Shown: positions 24,469 through 32,539 of the stretch, in pieces
How positions within the stretch are numbered: position 1 is the first letter of the stretch
Layout: each line of letters starts with the position of its first letter
Source of the DNA: Cellulomonas_A sp047229345
Lineage (GTDB): Bacteria; Actinomycetota; Actinomycetes; Actinomycetales; Cellulomonadaceae
DNA length: 64,000 nucleotides
NCBI RefSeq assembly: GCF_047229345.1
Contig: NZ_JBFTER010000002.1
Location: 1-64,000, forward strand
Direction of reading: 5' to 3'
Made by a program: the position numbers and the translations under genes
Notes under the pieces: model-generated
Database searches by the model: none
Told to the model about the DNA's origin: nothing
The model's input: only the letters and a program-made list of their open reading frames with translations

Positions 24469-26096
24469 GGCCGGCGCAGCGCCTTCATGACCCGCAGCGC
24501 GCCGGTCATCATCGAGGTCCACTGCTCGGCGTCGAGCTCGTAGACCCGCCGCAGGCCCACCCCGGGCAGCCCGGCGAACCCGTGCACGCCGCGCTGCACC
24601 GCGACGGTCTGGGTCGCGGTCGTCGCCCACAGGCCCTCCGGACCGTGCCGGTGACCCGTGCCGGACTGGCCGCGGCCGCCCTGCGGCGCACCGAGCGAGG
24701 ACCACGCGGCGGCGTACCCCTCGTTGACGTTGACCGTGCCCGCGCGCACCCGGGCGGCGAGCGCGGCCCCGCGCCGGGCGCTGCGGGTCCACACGCTCGC
24801 GTTGAGGCCGAGGTCGCTGTCGTTCATCGCGGCGACGGCCTCGTCGTCGGACGCGACCCGGTACACCGACACGACCGGCCCGAACGTCTCCTCGCGGTGC
24901 ACCCGGGCGTCCTCCGTGACGCCGTCGAGGATGGTCGGCTCGTAGAAGAACGGCCCGAGGTCGGTGCGGTGCACGCCACCCGCGAGCACGCGCGCGCCGT
25001 GGGTCAGCGCGTCCTCGACGTGCTCGACGACCGTCGCGAGCTGTGCGGCCGACGTGAGGGAGCCGACGTCGGCCAGGTAGTCGAGCCCGGCACCGAGCGA
25101 CAGCGCGCGGGTGCGCCGGACGAACGCCGCGAGGAACTCGTCGGCGACCGCCTCGTGCACGTAGAGCCGCTCGATCGACACGCACAGCTGGCCCGTGCTC
25201 GCGAAGCACGCCCGCACGGCCCCCTCGGCGGCCGTCTCGACGTCGACGTCGTCCGCGACGTACATCGGGTTCTTGCCCCCGAGCTCGAGCGTCGCGGGGA
25301 TCAGCCGCTCGGCGGCCCGCCGGGCGACGACCCGGCCGGTCGCGGTCGACCCCGTGAAGCTCACCTGGTCGACGTGCTCGACGACCGCCGCCCCGACCGT
25401 CGGCCCGTCGCCGACCACGACCTGCAGCACCCCGGGCGGCAGGCCCGCGACCTCGAGCTGCTCGGCGGCCCACAGCGCGGTGAGCGCCGTCTGCGGGTCC
25501 GGGCGCAGCACCACGGCGTTGCCCGCGACGAGCGCCGGGAGGACGTCGCTGAGCGCGAGGGTCAGCGGGAAGTTCCACGGTGCGACGACGCCCACGACGC
25601 CGAGCGGGTGGCGCAGCACGCGCGTGCCCGTGAGGCCGGGCAGGATCCCGCCGCTGCGCCGGGGCGCGAGGTACGCGCGGGCCTTGACGGCGTAGTGCCG
25701 CGCGACGAGCGCGACGTCGACGACCTCCTCGTACGCGCTCGCCCGGGACTTGCCGTTCTCGAGCTGGACCAGGTCGAGGACGTCGCTCTGGTGCGCGAGG
25801 ACGAGGTCGTGCAGCCGCAGCAGCACCTCGGCGCGGCGGCGCAGCGGGAGCGCGGCCCAGGTGTGCTGCGCGCGGCGCGCGGACCGCACGGCGCGCGCGA
25901 CGTCGTCCGGCGTCGAGAGCGGGACGGCGGCGATCGGGCCCCCCGTGAACGGTGCGTACGTCGTGCGGGTCTCGTGGCCCGGCGACGTCACGACGCGCGC
26001 AAGGAGCGTGCGGACGTCGTCGGGCTCGAGCACGTACGTCGCGAGCGGGTCGGTCTCGGGGTCGATCAGCTGGACGTGCTCGTCGTCGTGCGCCAT
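24465..26096 (-). CDS. gabD2: Succinate-semialdehyde dehydrogenase (GabD2-type aldehyde dehydrogenase)
   Basis: 543 aa from the ATG at 26096; the longer upstream frame only shadows guaB3. It is an NAD(P)-dependent aldehyde dehydrogenase: VVGVVAPWNFPLTLAL cofactor region, FTGSTATGR, ELGGKNPMYV with the catalytic Glu, and the catalytic Cys in STGQLCVSIER. The last motif fits the GabD2 subgroup that oxidises succinate semialdehyde. No Shine-Dalgarno is visible, but TACCCT stands 6 nt before the ATG. A coupled esterase gene, now frameshifted, follows. Confidence 0.85.
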   Translation of the reverse strand: MAHDDEHVQLIDPETDPLATYVLEPDDVRTLLARVVTSPGHETRTTYAPFTGGPIAAVPLSTPDDVARAVRSARRAQHTWAALPLRRRAEVLLRLHDLVLAHQSDVLDLVQLENGKSRASAYEEVVDVALVARHYAVKARAYLAPRRSGGILPGLTGTRVLRHPLGVVGVVAPWNFPLTLALSDVLPALVAGNAVVLRPDPQTALTALWAAEQLEVAGLPPGVLQVVVGDGPTVGAAVVEHVDQVSFTGSTATGRVVARRAAERLIPATLELGGKNPMYVADDVDVETAAEGAVRACFASTGQLCVSIERLYVHEAVADEFLAAFVRRTRALSLGAGLDYLADVGSLTSAAQLATVVEHVEDALTHGARVLAGGVHRTDLGPFFYEPTILDGVTEDARVHREETFGPVVSVYRVASDDEAVAAMNDSDLGLNASVWTRSARRGAALAARVRAGTVNVNEGYAAAWSSLGAPQGGRGQSGTGHRHGPEGLWATTATQTVAVQRGVHGFAGLPGVGLRRVYELDAEQWTSMMTGALRVMKALRRP

Positions 26097-26102
26097 CCGG
26101 CC

Positions 26103-26108
26103 AGGGTA
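26103..26108 (-). promoter_or_regulatory. Candidate leaderless -10 box of gabD2
   Basis: TACCCT on the minus strand is 6 nt before the ATG and no ribosome site is present. The -35 region is not recognisable. Confidence 0.4.
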
Positions 26109-26181
26109 ACCGGGCATCCCGGGCACCGGCAGGGACCGGCCGCGCTCTCCCGGGACCGGCCGGTCCCGCGCCGGACGTGCG

Positions 26182-27306
26182 TCAGTGCGGCTGGTACGGC
26201 GAGACGACGACCTCGACGCGCTGCAGCTCCTTGAGGTCCGAGTAGCCCGTCGTCGCCATCGAGCGCCGCAGCGCCCCGATGAGGTTGAGGGTGCCGTCGG
26301 CGGTGTGGCCGGGGCCGAAGAGCACCTGCTGGAGCGTGCCCGACGAGCCGACGCGGACGCGCTCGCCGCGCGGGAGCTCCGGGTGGTGCGCCTCGGGTCC
26401 CCAGTGCCAGCCCTGGCCCGGCGCCTCGGTGGCCCGCGCGAGCGCCGCCCCGAGCATGACCGCGTCCGCGCCGCACGCGATCGCCTTGACGATGTCGCCC
26501 GAGCGCCCGACGCCGCCGTCGGCCATGACGTGCACGTAGCGCCCGCCCGACTCGTCGAGGTAGTCGCGCCGCGCCGCCGCGACGTCCGCGACCGCGGTGG
26601 CCATCGGCGCGTGGATGCCGAGCGAGGTCCGCGTGGTGTGTGCCGCGCCGCCGCCGAAGCCCACGAGCACGCCCGCCGCGCCCGTCCGCATGAGGTGCAG
26701 CGCCGCGGTGTACGTCGACGCGCCGCCAACGATGACCGGCACGTCGAGCTCGTAGATGAAGCGCTTGAGGTTGAGCGGCTCCGCGCGGCCCGAGACGTGC
26801 TCGGCCGAGACCGTGGTCCCGCGGATGACGAACAGGTCGACGCCGGCGTCGACCACGACCTTGGAGAACTCGCGCGTGCGCTGCGGCGAGAGCGCGCCCG
26901 CGACCGTCACGCCCGCGGCGCGGATCTCCTTGAGCCGCAGCGCGATGAGGTCGGCGTCGATCGGCGCGGCGTAGATCTCCTGCATGCGGGCCGTCGCGTC
27001 CGCGCTGTCGAGCTCGGCGATCTCCGCGAGCAGCGGCTCCGGCGACTCGTAGCGCGTCCAGATGCCCTCGAGGTCGAGCACGCCGAGCCCGCCCGCCCGG
27101 CCGAGCGCGACCGCCGTCGCGGGGCTCATGACGGAGTCCATCGGCGCGGCGACCACCGGGAGCTCGAACTGGTAGGCGTCGATCTGCCAGCTGACCGAGA
27201 CCTCCTCGGGGTCGCGCGTGCGCCGCGAGGGCACCACCGCGATGTCGTCGAAGGAGTACGCGCGGCGTCCCCGCTTGCCGCGCCCGATCTCGATCTCGTT
27301 GCTCAC
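26182..27306 (-). CDS. guaB3: GuaB3 (IMP dehydrogenase/GMP reductase family)
   Basis: 374 aa, GTG start. A TIM-barrel protein of the IMPDH/GMPR family without CBS domains: DDIAVVPSRRTRDPEEVS, VVAAPMDSVMSP, and late YVHVMADGGVGRSGD. In the loop where GuaB has the catalytic Cys (GPGSICTTR in the neighbouring gene), this protein reads GGGAAHTTR, so the Cys is replaced by His in this alignment. Activity of actinobacterial GuaB3 is therefore open; a purine-nucleotide reductase role is possible. It is separated from guaB by an exonuclease gene, a small break in the usual guaB-guaB3 pair. Confidence 0.9.
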   Translation of the reverse strand: MSNEIEIGRGKRGRRAYSFDDIAVVPSRRTRDPEEVSVSWQIDAYQFELPVVAAPMDSVMSPATAVALGRAGGLGVLDLEGIWTRYESPEPLLAEIAELDSADATARMQEIYAAPIDADLIALRLKEIRAAGVTVAGALSPQRTREFSKVVVDAGVDLFVIRGTTVSAEHVSGRAEPLNLKRFIYELDVPVIVGGASTYTAALHLMRTGAAGVLVGFGGGAAHTTRTSLGIHAPMATAVADVAAARRDYLDESGGRYVHVMADGGVGRSGDIVKAIACGADAVMLGAALARATEAPGQGWHWGPEAHHPELPRGERVRVGSSGTLQQVLFGPGHTADGTLNLIGALRRSMATTGYSDLKELQRVEVVVSPYQPH

Positions 27307-27312
27307 CGGTCC

Positions 27313-27318
27313 AGGTTA
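27313..27318 (-). promoter_or_regulatory. Candidate leaderless -10 box of guaB3
   Basis: TAACCT on the minus strand is 6 nt before the GTG start; no Shine-Dalgarno sequence is seen. No clear -35 box. Confidence 0.45.
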
Positions 27319-27480
27319 CCGGCGTGCCGTCCCGCTCCGTGTCGGTGCCCGCTGGCACTGTGGGCGCGAGCCGCCGCGCAGGTGGGCGCGGCTCAGGTGC
27401 AGGTGGGTGGAGGTGGCCGGGTCGCGGTGCGTGGGCCGGCCGCGCGGGCTGGACGAGCAGGGCGAGCGAGGAGCACGACG

Positions 27481-28212
27481 ATGAGCTGGACGCAGGGTCC
27501 CCTGGTGGGCTTCGACACCGAGACGACCGGCGTCGACGTCGAGCAGGACCGCATCGTCACCGCCGCCCTCGTGCGCCGCGACGCGCACGGCACCCACGTC
27601 CGGACGTGGCTCGTCGACCCGGGCGTCGAGATCCCCGCCGAGGCGGCCGCGATCCACGGCATCTCGACCGAGCACGCCCGCACGCACGGCGCAGCCCCGG
27701 CGGGCGCGCTCGAGGAGATCGCGACCGAGCTCGCCGCCGCCCTGCGCGAGGGCACGCCCGTCGTCGCCTACAACGCGTCGTTCGACCTCTGCCTGCTCGA
27801 CGCCGAGCTGCGCCGCCACGGCCTGCGTCCCATGTCCGCGCGCCTCGGCCGCGCCGTCGGGCCCGTGATCGACCCGCTCGTGCTCGACCGGCACGAGGAC
27901 CGCTACCGACCCGGCCGGCGCAAGCTCGTCGACCTGTGCGGGCACTACGAGGTCGTCGACCCGGGCGCGCTGCACACCGCCGACGTCGACGTCGTCGCGA
28001 CCCTGGACGTGCTCGACCGGCTCGTCGGGCGGTTCCCGCACCTGCGCACCCTCGACCTCGAGACGCTGCACGAGTACCAGGTGACCGCCCACCGGGCCTG
28101 GGCCGAGAGCTTCAACGCGTGGCGCGCGGGCCGCGGGCTCGAGGGCCCGGGCGCCGAGACGACGTGGCCGACCCGTGCGACCGCCGAGGCCGTGCCGGTG
28201 TCCGTGGGCTGA
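27481..28212 (+). CDS. DnaQ-like DEDDh 3'-5' exonuclease
   Basis: 243 aa, ATG with GAGGAG 8 nt before it. Exonuclease RNase T/DnaQ fold: FDTETTG at residues 10-16 (catalytic Asp and Glu), YNASFDLCLLD with the third acidic residue, and HTADVDVVAT with the His and last Asp of the DEDDh type. Stand-alone proteins of this kind process single-stranded ends in DNA repair or RNA turnover. It faces guaB tail to tail across a strong hairpin, and it is divergent from guaB3. Confidence 0.88.
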   Translation: MSWTQGPLVGFDTETTGVDVEQDRIVTAALVRRDAHGTHVRTWLVDPGVEIPAEAAAIHGISTEHARTHGAAPAGALEEIATELAAALREGTPVVAYNASFDLCLLDAELRRHGLRPMSARLGRAVGPVIDPLVLDRHEDRYRPGRRKLVDLCGHYEVVDPGALHTADVDVVATLDVLDRLVGRFPHLRTLDLETLHEYQVTAHRAWAESFNAWRAGRGLEGPGAETTWPTRATAEAVPVSVG

Positions 28213-28302
28213 GCGGCGCGGCGCGGCGCGGCGTCCACCCGTTGACCCCGGTGCACGTCCGGCGCACGGCCCGGTCCCCCTCCGGACTCCCCACCGCACG
28301 AC

Positions 28303-28338
28303 GACGCCGGGCCGCCCGGCGAGGGGCGGCCCGGCGTC
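28303..28338. terminator. Strong bidirectional terminator between the exonuclease gene and guaB
   Basis: A perfect 15-bp GC stem (arms 28303-28317 and 28324-28338) with a 6-nt loop, centred between two convergent stops and 9 bp from the guaB end. No U-tract on either side. Confidence 0.8.
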
Positions 28339-28346
28339 GAGGGGCG

Positions 28347-29876
28347 TCAGCGCGAGGAGTAGTTGGGCGCCTCGGAGATCATCTGCACGTCGTGCGGGTG
28401 GGACTCCTTGAGCCCCGCCGACGTGATGCGCACGAACTTGCCGCGCGCCTGGAGCTCGGGGACGGTCCGCGCGCCGACGTAGAACATCGACTGGTGCAGG
28501 CCGCCGACGAGCTGGTGCGAGACCGCCGCGAGCGGGCCGCGGTACGGGACCTGACCCTCGATGCCCTCGGTGATGATCTCGTCGTCGGACAGGTCGCCCT
28601 GGAAGTAGCGGTCCTTGGAGTACGAGCGGCGGTCGCCGCGCGACTGCATCGCCCCGAGCGAGGCCATGCCGCGGTAGCGCTTGAACTGCTTGCCGTTGAC
28701 GAAGACGAGGTCGCCCGGGGACTCGTCGCACCCGGCGAGCAGCCCGCCGAGCATGACCGAGTCCGCACCGGCGACGAGCGCCTTGGCGATGTCGCCCGAG
28801 TACTGCAGGCCGCCGTCGCCGATCACGGGCACCCCGGCGGGCTTCGCGGCGAGCGAGGCCGCGTAGATCGCGCTGACCTGCGGCACGCCGACACCGGCGA
28901 CCACGCGCGTCGTGCAGATCGAGCCCGGCCCGACGCCGACCTTGACCGCGTCGACGCCCGCGTCGACGAGCGCCTGGGCGCCCTCGCGCGTCGCGATGTT
29001 GCCGCCGATGACCTGGACGCCGCGCGTCGCGGGGTCGGACTTGATCCTGCGGACCATGTCGAGCATGAGGCGCGCGTGCCCGTTCGCGGTGTCGACGACG
29101 AGCACGTCGACCCCGGCCTCGACGAGCGTCGTGACGCGGTCCCACGCGTCGCCGAAGAACCCGACCGCGGCACCGACGACCAGCCGGCTCTCGGCGTCCT
29201 TCGTGGCGAGCGGGTACTGCTCCGACTTCACGAAGTCCTTGACGGTGATGAGCCCGCGCAGCACGCCCGCGGCGTCGACCAGCGGGAGCTTCTCGATCTT
29301 GTGCTTCGCCAGCAGGGCCGCGGCGTCGTCGCGCTCGATGCCCACGGGCGCCGTGATGAGCGGCATCTGGGTCATGACCTCGCGGACCGTGCGCGTCTCG
29401 TACTCCGAGGACGGCACGAAGCGCAGGTCGCGGTTCGTGATGATGCCGAGCAGGCGCTGCTGGTCGTCGACGACCGGCAGCCCGGAGACCCGGTACTTGC
29501 CGCACAGGGCGTCGAGCTCGGCGAGCGACGCGTCCGGCCCCACCGTGACCGGGTCGGTGACCATCCCGGACTCGGAGCGCTTGACGAGCTCGACCTGGTG
29601 GGCCTGGTCCCGGATCGAGAGGTTGCGGTGCAGGATCCCGATGCCGCCCTGGCGCGCCATCGCGATCGCCATGCGCGACTCGGTGACGGTGTCCATCGCC
29701 GCGGACAGCAGCGGGATCGCGATCGAGATCTCGCGCGTGAGGCGGGTCGTGGTGTCGACCTCGCTCGGGATGACGTCCGTCTCCCCGGGGAGGAGGAGCA
29801 CGTCGTCGTAGGTGAGGCCGATGTAGCCGAACGGGTCGGCCGGCGCAGCGGATCCGGGGGTGCCAGCGTCGCTCAT
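28347..29876 (-). CDS. guaB: IMP dehydrogenase
   Basis: 509 aa, ATG start. NAD-dependent oxidation of IMP to XMP, the committed step of guanine nucleotide synthesis. The catalytic barrel is interrupted by two CBS domains (about residues 100-215). Active-site loop GPGSICTTR carries the catalytic Cys; the flap region AMQSRGDR lies near the C-terminus. Length and motifs are complete. No Shine-Dalgarno sequence; TATCAT lies 6 nt before the ATG, so the mRNA is probably leaderless. Confidence 0.97.
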   Translation of the reverse strand: MSDAGTPGSAAPADPFGYIGLTYDDVLLLPGETDVIPSEVDTTTRLTREISIAIPLLSAAMDTVTESRMAIAMARQGGIGILHRNLSIRDQAHQVELVKRSESGMVTDPVTVGPDASLAELDALCGKYRVSGLPVVDDQQRLLGIITNRDLRFVPSSEYETRTVREVMTQMPLITAPVGIERDDAAALLAKHKIEKLPLVDAAGVLRGLITVKDFVKSEQYPLATKDAESRLVVGAAVGFFGDAWDRVTTLVEAGVDVLVVDTANGHARLMLDMVRRIKSDPATRGVQVIGGNIATREGAQALVDAGVDAVKVGVGPGSICTTRVVAGVGVPQVSAIYAASLAAKPAGVPVIGDGGLQYSGDIAKALVAGADSVMLGGLLAGCDESPGDLVFVNGKQFKRYRGMASLGAMQSRGDRRSYSKDRYFQGDLSDDEIITEGIEGQVPYRGPLAAVSHQLVGGLHQSMFYVGARTVPELQARGKFVRITSAGLKESHPHDVQMISEAPNYSSR

Positions 29877-29882
29877 CCGCCG

Positions 29883-29888
29883 ATGATA
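29883..29888 (-). promoter_or_regulatory. Candidate leaderless -10 box of guaB
   Basis: TATCAT on the minus strand is 6 nt before the guaB ATG. It is the best -10 match among the leaderless candidates in the window, though the -35 region is weak. Confidence 0.5.
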
Positions 29889-29970
29889 CGCCGCAGGGTC
29901 CGGCGTTCCGAGGTGCCGCCCGTCACACGGACAGCTCCCTGGAACGGGTCGATGCGGGCCGCGGGCGGCG

Positions 29971-30633
29971 TCAGCGGATGAGCCCCCGGCGCAGCCCGAT
30001 CGCGACGGCCTGCGCGCGGTCGGCCGCGCCGAGCTTGCGGAACAGGCGACGCGCGTGCGTCTTGACGGTGTCCTCGGAGAGGAACAGCTCGGCGCCGATC
30101 TGGGAGTTCGACCGGCCGTTGCTCATGCCGATGAGCACCTCGATCTCGCGCTTGGTCAGCGAGACCGTCTCGGGTGCGTGCGCCTGGGCGGGGACCTCGG
30201 TGAGCGCCTCGATGACGCCCGTCGCCGGCTCGGTGCGCGCGCCGACCGGGACGGCGGCGGGCAGGACCGGGGTCGCCAGGACGTGCGCGGCGACCGCGGA
30301 CAGCTCGGCGCGCCCCACGTCGGGGGCGAGGTAGCCGCGGGCGCCGATCGCGATCGCGCGGTCGAGGGCGACCTCGTCACCGGGCGTCGCGAGCAGCACG
30401 ACCGTGGTGGCGCCCGAGACCGAGCGCAGGCGGCGGATCGCCTCGATCGGCCCGACGCCACCGAGGTGCGCGTCGAGCAGCACGATGGTCGGCGGCATGC
30501 GCCGCGCGAGGGTCACCAGCTCGTCGACCGAGGCCGCGGCCCGGACGGGTGCGAGCGAGGGGACCCCGAGGGCCGTCAGGACGAGGCGCTCGCGCACCGT
30601 CGTCGAGCCGTGACAGACCACGACTCCAGCCAT
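29971..30633 (-). CDS. BldM-like atypical response regulator (LuxR-type)
   Basis: 220 aa, ATG behind a strong GGAGGAGGG. An N-terminal receiver-like domain is followed by a LuxR helix-turn-helix (about 155-220) that includes SEDTVKTHARRLFRKLGA and ends GLIR. The C-terminus closely resembles what I recall of Streptomyces BldM, and the position between guaB and a whiB gene is the same. The receiver keeps an Asp in VLLDAHL, but the acidic pair expected near residue 10 reads CHGS and the usual Lys is not evident, so phosphorylation-independent function is likely. No histidine kinase is adjacent. The sigma-factor gene often found beside guaB is missing. Confidence 0.85.
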   Translation of the reverse strand: MAGVVVCHGSTTVRERLVLTALGVPSLAPVRAAASVDELVTLARRMPPTIVLLDAHLGGVGPIEAIRRLRSVSGATTVVLLATPGDEVALDRAIAIGARGYLAPDVGRAELSAVAAHVLATPVLPAAVPVGARTEPATGVIEALTEVPAQAHAPETVSLTKREIEVLIGMSNGRSNSQIGAELFLSEDTVKTHARRLFRKLGAADRAQAVAIGLRRGLIR

Positions 30634-30762
30634 CAGATCCCTCCTCCTGGCCGCGGAGCATCCGTCGGCCGTCGCCTGTGTATCGACGCAGCGCTCCGCA
30701 AGGTTAGTCCACCGAACGGGTGAAAGGGCGGGCCCGGGGGCCCAAAGCTGGACAGATGTCCG

Positions 30763-31743
30763 TCAGGAGCTCACGGCCAGGACCTCGTGCAGCAGGCCAG
30801 GGAGAGAGCGCGACCGGTGGACCGTCCGGTCGAGCGGGACGTGCTCCGCGGCGGCGTCGTCGGGCACGTGGACGAACTGCGGGACCTGCGGGTGCGCCGC
30901 CGCGAGCGCCGCGACGACGGCGAGGTTGGGCGCGTCCTGGGTGCTGACGAGCACGACCGCCGCGGGCCGCGTCATCGTGGCGATCTCGACGAGGCGGTTC
31001 TGCTCGACGCGCCCGGCCACGATGCGCGCGTCGACCGACTGCTCCGCGAACGCGGCGGCGAGCATGTGCAGGACGAGCGGGCGCTCCTCCCCCGGCGGCG
31101 CGAGCAGCAGCACGACCCGGCGTCCGGCGACGTGGGCGTTCTGCAGGGGGGCGGTGCGCGCGCGCAGCCCCGCGAGCACGGCGGCGACGACGAGGCCGTC
31201 GGCGTCCTCACCCGCCCGGGCGAGCACGGTGCGGGACGCGATGGCGTGCCGCGCCGGCTCGACCAGCTCGGTCCACCACGCCATGACACCGCCGGGCTCC
31301 GGCGGCGCGAGCAGCCGGCGCACTCCCGCCTCGTCACCGCGCAGCGCCGCGTCGACGACCAGGGTGGGCGTCGCGGGCGCGGCGACGTCGCGACCCTCGG
31401 CCGGGGCTGCGGCGCGGGGCGCGGCGGGCGCCGGGGGCCCGTCGACGTCGGCGTGCACGTGCGACTCGCGCGCGACGCGGGCGGCCTCGGAGGGCGCGAC
31501 GCCGTCGAGCGTGAGCCCGCGCATGACGAGCAGGCGCGCGACGTCCTCGGCGGTGTAGCGCCGGTGCGAGCCGGCGGAGTGCGCCGAGGGCCCCAGGTCG
31601 TAGCGCCGGTCCCAGGTCCGCAGGGTCGCCGGGGCCACCCCGAGCCGCCGGGCGACGGCGGCGACGGTCAGCGCCGGGGCCTCGCCCGCGCCGGGCGGCG
31701 AAGGGTCTGCGGACGCCGAGCCAGACCCGTCCGCGGTTGCCAT
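30763..31743 (-). CDS. MerR-family regulator with a degenerate cobalamin-type effector domain
   Basis: 326 aa from the ATG at 31743; in-frame sequence further upstream crosses the promoter. A MerR winged helix at about residues 25-95 contains GVAPATLRTWDRRYDLGPS and HRRYTAEDVARL. A Pro/Ala linker follows, then a helical and Rossmann-like half (from about 140) resembling the B12-binding part of CarH/LitR regulators. The cobalamin-ligand motif with His is not present at the expected place (GEERPLVLHML), so the domain probably senses something else or nothing. It sits between the BldM-like and WhiB genes. Function unknown. Confidence 0.75.
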   Translation of the reverse strand: MATADGSGSASADPSPPGAGEAPALTVAAVARRLGVAPATLRTWDRRYDLGPSAHSAGSHRRYTAEDVARLLVMRGLTLDGVAPSEAARVARESHVHADVDGPPAPAAPRAAAPAEGRDVAAPATPTLVVDAALRGDEAGVRRLLAPPEPGGVMAWWTELVEPARHAIASRTVLARAGEDADGLVVAAVLAGLRARTAPLQNAHVAGRRVVLLLAPPGEERPLVLHMLAAAFAEQSVDARIVAGRVEQNRLVEIATMTRPAAVVLVSTQDAPNLAVVAALAAAHPQVPQFVHVPDDAAAEHVPLDRTVHRSRSLPGLLHEVLAVSS

Positions 31744-31749
31744 GAAGCG

Positions 31750-31779
31750 ATTGTGCCCAGGTCCTGACGCGGTCGCCAA
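31750..31779 (-). promoter_or_regulatory. Leaderless promoter of the MerR-type gene
   Basis: TTGGCG (31774-31779) and CACAAT (31750-31755) on the minus strand are 18 bp apart, and the -10 box is 6 nt before the ATG. No ribosome site is present. Confidence 0.5.
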
Positions 31780-31803
31780 CGCGTTCCGCGAGCGAGTCGG
31801 GCA

Positions 31804-31822
31804 CGTGACCAAGTTGGTCACG
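31804..31822. promoter_or_regulatory. Perfect 19-bp palindrome between the merR-type and whiB genes
   Basis: CGTGACCAA-G-TTGGTCACG: 9-bp arms around one base. It is 24 bp upstream of the merR -35 box and 36 bp upstream of the whiB -35 box, a position suited to control of either divergent gene. The binding protein is unknown; the MerR-type or BldM-like regulator beside it are natural candidates. Confidence 0.65.
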
Positions 31823-31858
31823 CCCGCCCCGTCCGTGAAGCGGTATCGAACAGGGGGC

Positions 31859-31887
31859 TTGAACAACTTCTGACGCGGTTGTAGTGT
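31859..31887 (+). promoter_or_regulatory. Promoter of the whiB gene
   Basis: TTGAAC (31859-31864) and TAGTGT (31882-31887) are separated by 17 bp. The start would leave a leader of about 100 nt ending in a strong AAGGAGG ribosome site. Confidence 0.6.
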
Positions 31888-31993
31888 CTCGCTTCAGACG
31901 CAGCAGGTCAGGGCTTCGCGGCCCGGGTCTCTCGTCGACACAACTTCCGCCCGCGGGACCCCCGCCGGCGCACAGCTCGTCAAGGAGGACCCC

Positions 31994-32290
31994 ATGGCTG
32001 AGATCTCGCGTTTGCCCGGACCGGTGATGGACCTGTGGGAGTGGCAGTTCGAGGGCGCCTGCCGCGACGCCGACGAGAACCTGTTCTTCCACCCGGAGGG
32101 TGAGCGCGGCTCGGCCCGCCGCCGTCGCGCCGAGGCCGCCAAGGCCATCTGCGCCACGTGCCCCGTGCTCAAGGAGTGCCGCGAGCAGTCGCTCGCCGTC
32201 CGCGAGCCGTACGGCGTCTGGGGCGGGCTGTCCGAGGACGAGCGCGCCGCGATCCTCGCCCGGCCGTCGACGCGTCAGGCCGCCGTCTGA
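31994..32290 (+). CDS. WhiB-family iron-sulfur transcription factor (WhiB3-like by position)
   Basis: 98 aa, ATG behind AAGGAGG. Four cysteines (C23, then CATCPVLKEC supplying three) bind the 4Fe-4S cluster, followed by the GVWGG turn and a short basic tail. WhiB proteins bind the principal sigma factor and respond to O2, NO or redox state. The N-terminal LPGPVMDLWEWQ and FFHPEGERG resemble mycobacterial WhiB3, and the gene occupies the WhiB3 position next to groES. Orthology is inferred from synteny plus these motifs. The gene is divergent from a MerR-type regulator with a palindrome between them. Confidence 0.9.
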   Translation: MAEISRLPGPVMDLWEWQFEGACRDADENLFFHPEGERGSARRRRAEAAKAICATCPVLKECREQSLAVREPYGVWGGLSEDERAAILARPSTRQAAV

Positions 32291-32334
32291 CGCACCCGCA
32301 CGGCCGCCCGCCTCACCGCGGGCCCACGTCGCCG

Positions 32335-32366
32335 AGGCCCCTCCTGGTTCGTCCGGAGGGGCTTCG
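32335..32366 (+). terminator. Terminator hairpin after whiB
   Basis: Arms 32335-32345 and 32356-32366 pair over 11 bp (one G-T) with a 10-nt loop, 45 bp after the whiB stop. Confidence 0.6.
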
Positions 32367-32369
32367 TGC

Positions 32370-32404
32370 ATGTCCGGGCACCTTCATATGGTCCCCGGAC
32401 ATGT
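32370..32404. repeat. 10-bp inverted repeat between two terminators
   Basis: CATGTCCGGG and CCCGGACATG are perfect complements 15 bp apart. The element lies between the whiB and groES terminators and is AT-richer in its loop than its surroundings. It may be an extra terminator or a protein-binding site. Confidence 0.5.
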
Positions 32405-32474
32405 ACGTCGCGAGCCACGGCCCGGCTCGCGCGCCCGGCCGGCACGGCCGTCCCGATCCGTCCGGCCCGAGCAC

Positions 32475-32513
32475 GACGAAGCCCCTCCCGGCCAGGCCGG
32501 GAGGGGCTTCGTC
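32475..32513. terminator. Terminator hairpin after groES
   Basis: A perfect 18-bp stem (arms 32475-32492 and 32496-32513) with a 3-nt loop, 27 bp after the groES stop. It can stop transcription from both sides. Confidence 0.8.
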
Positions 32514-32539
32514 ACGCGGTCAGCAGAGCTGACCGGGCG

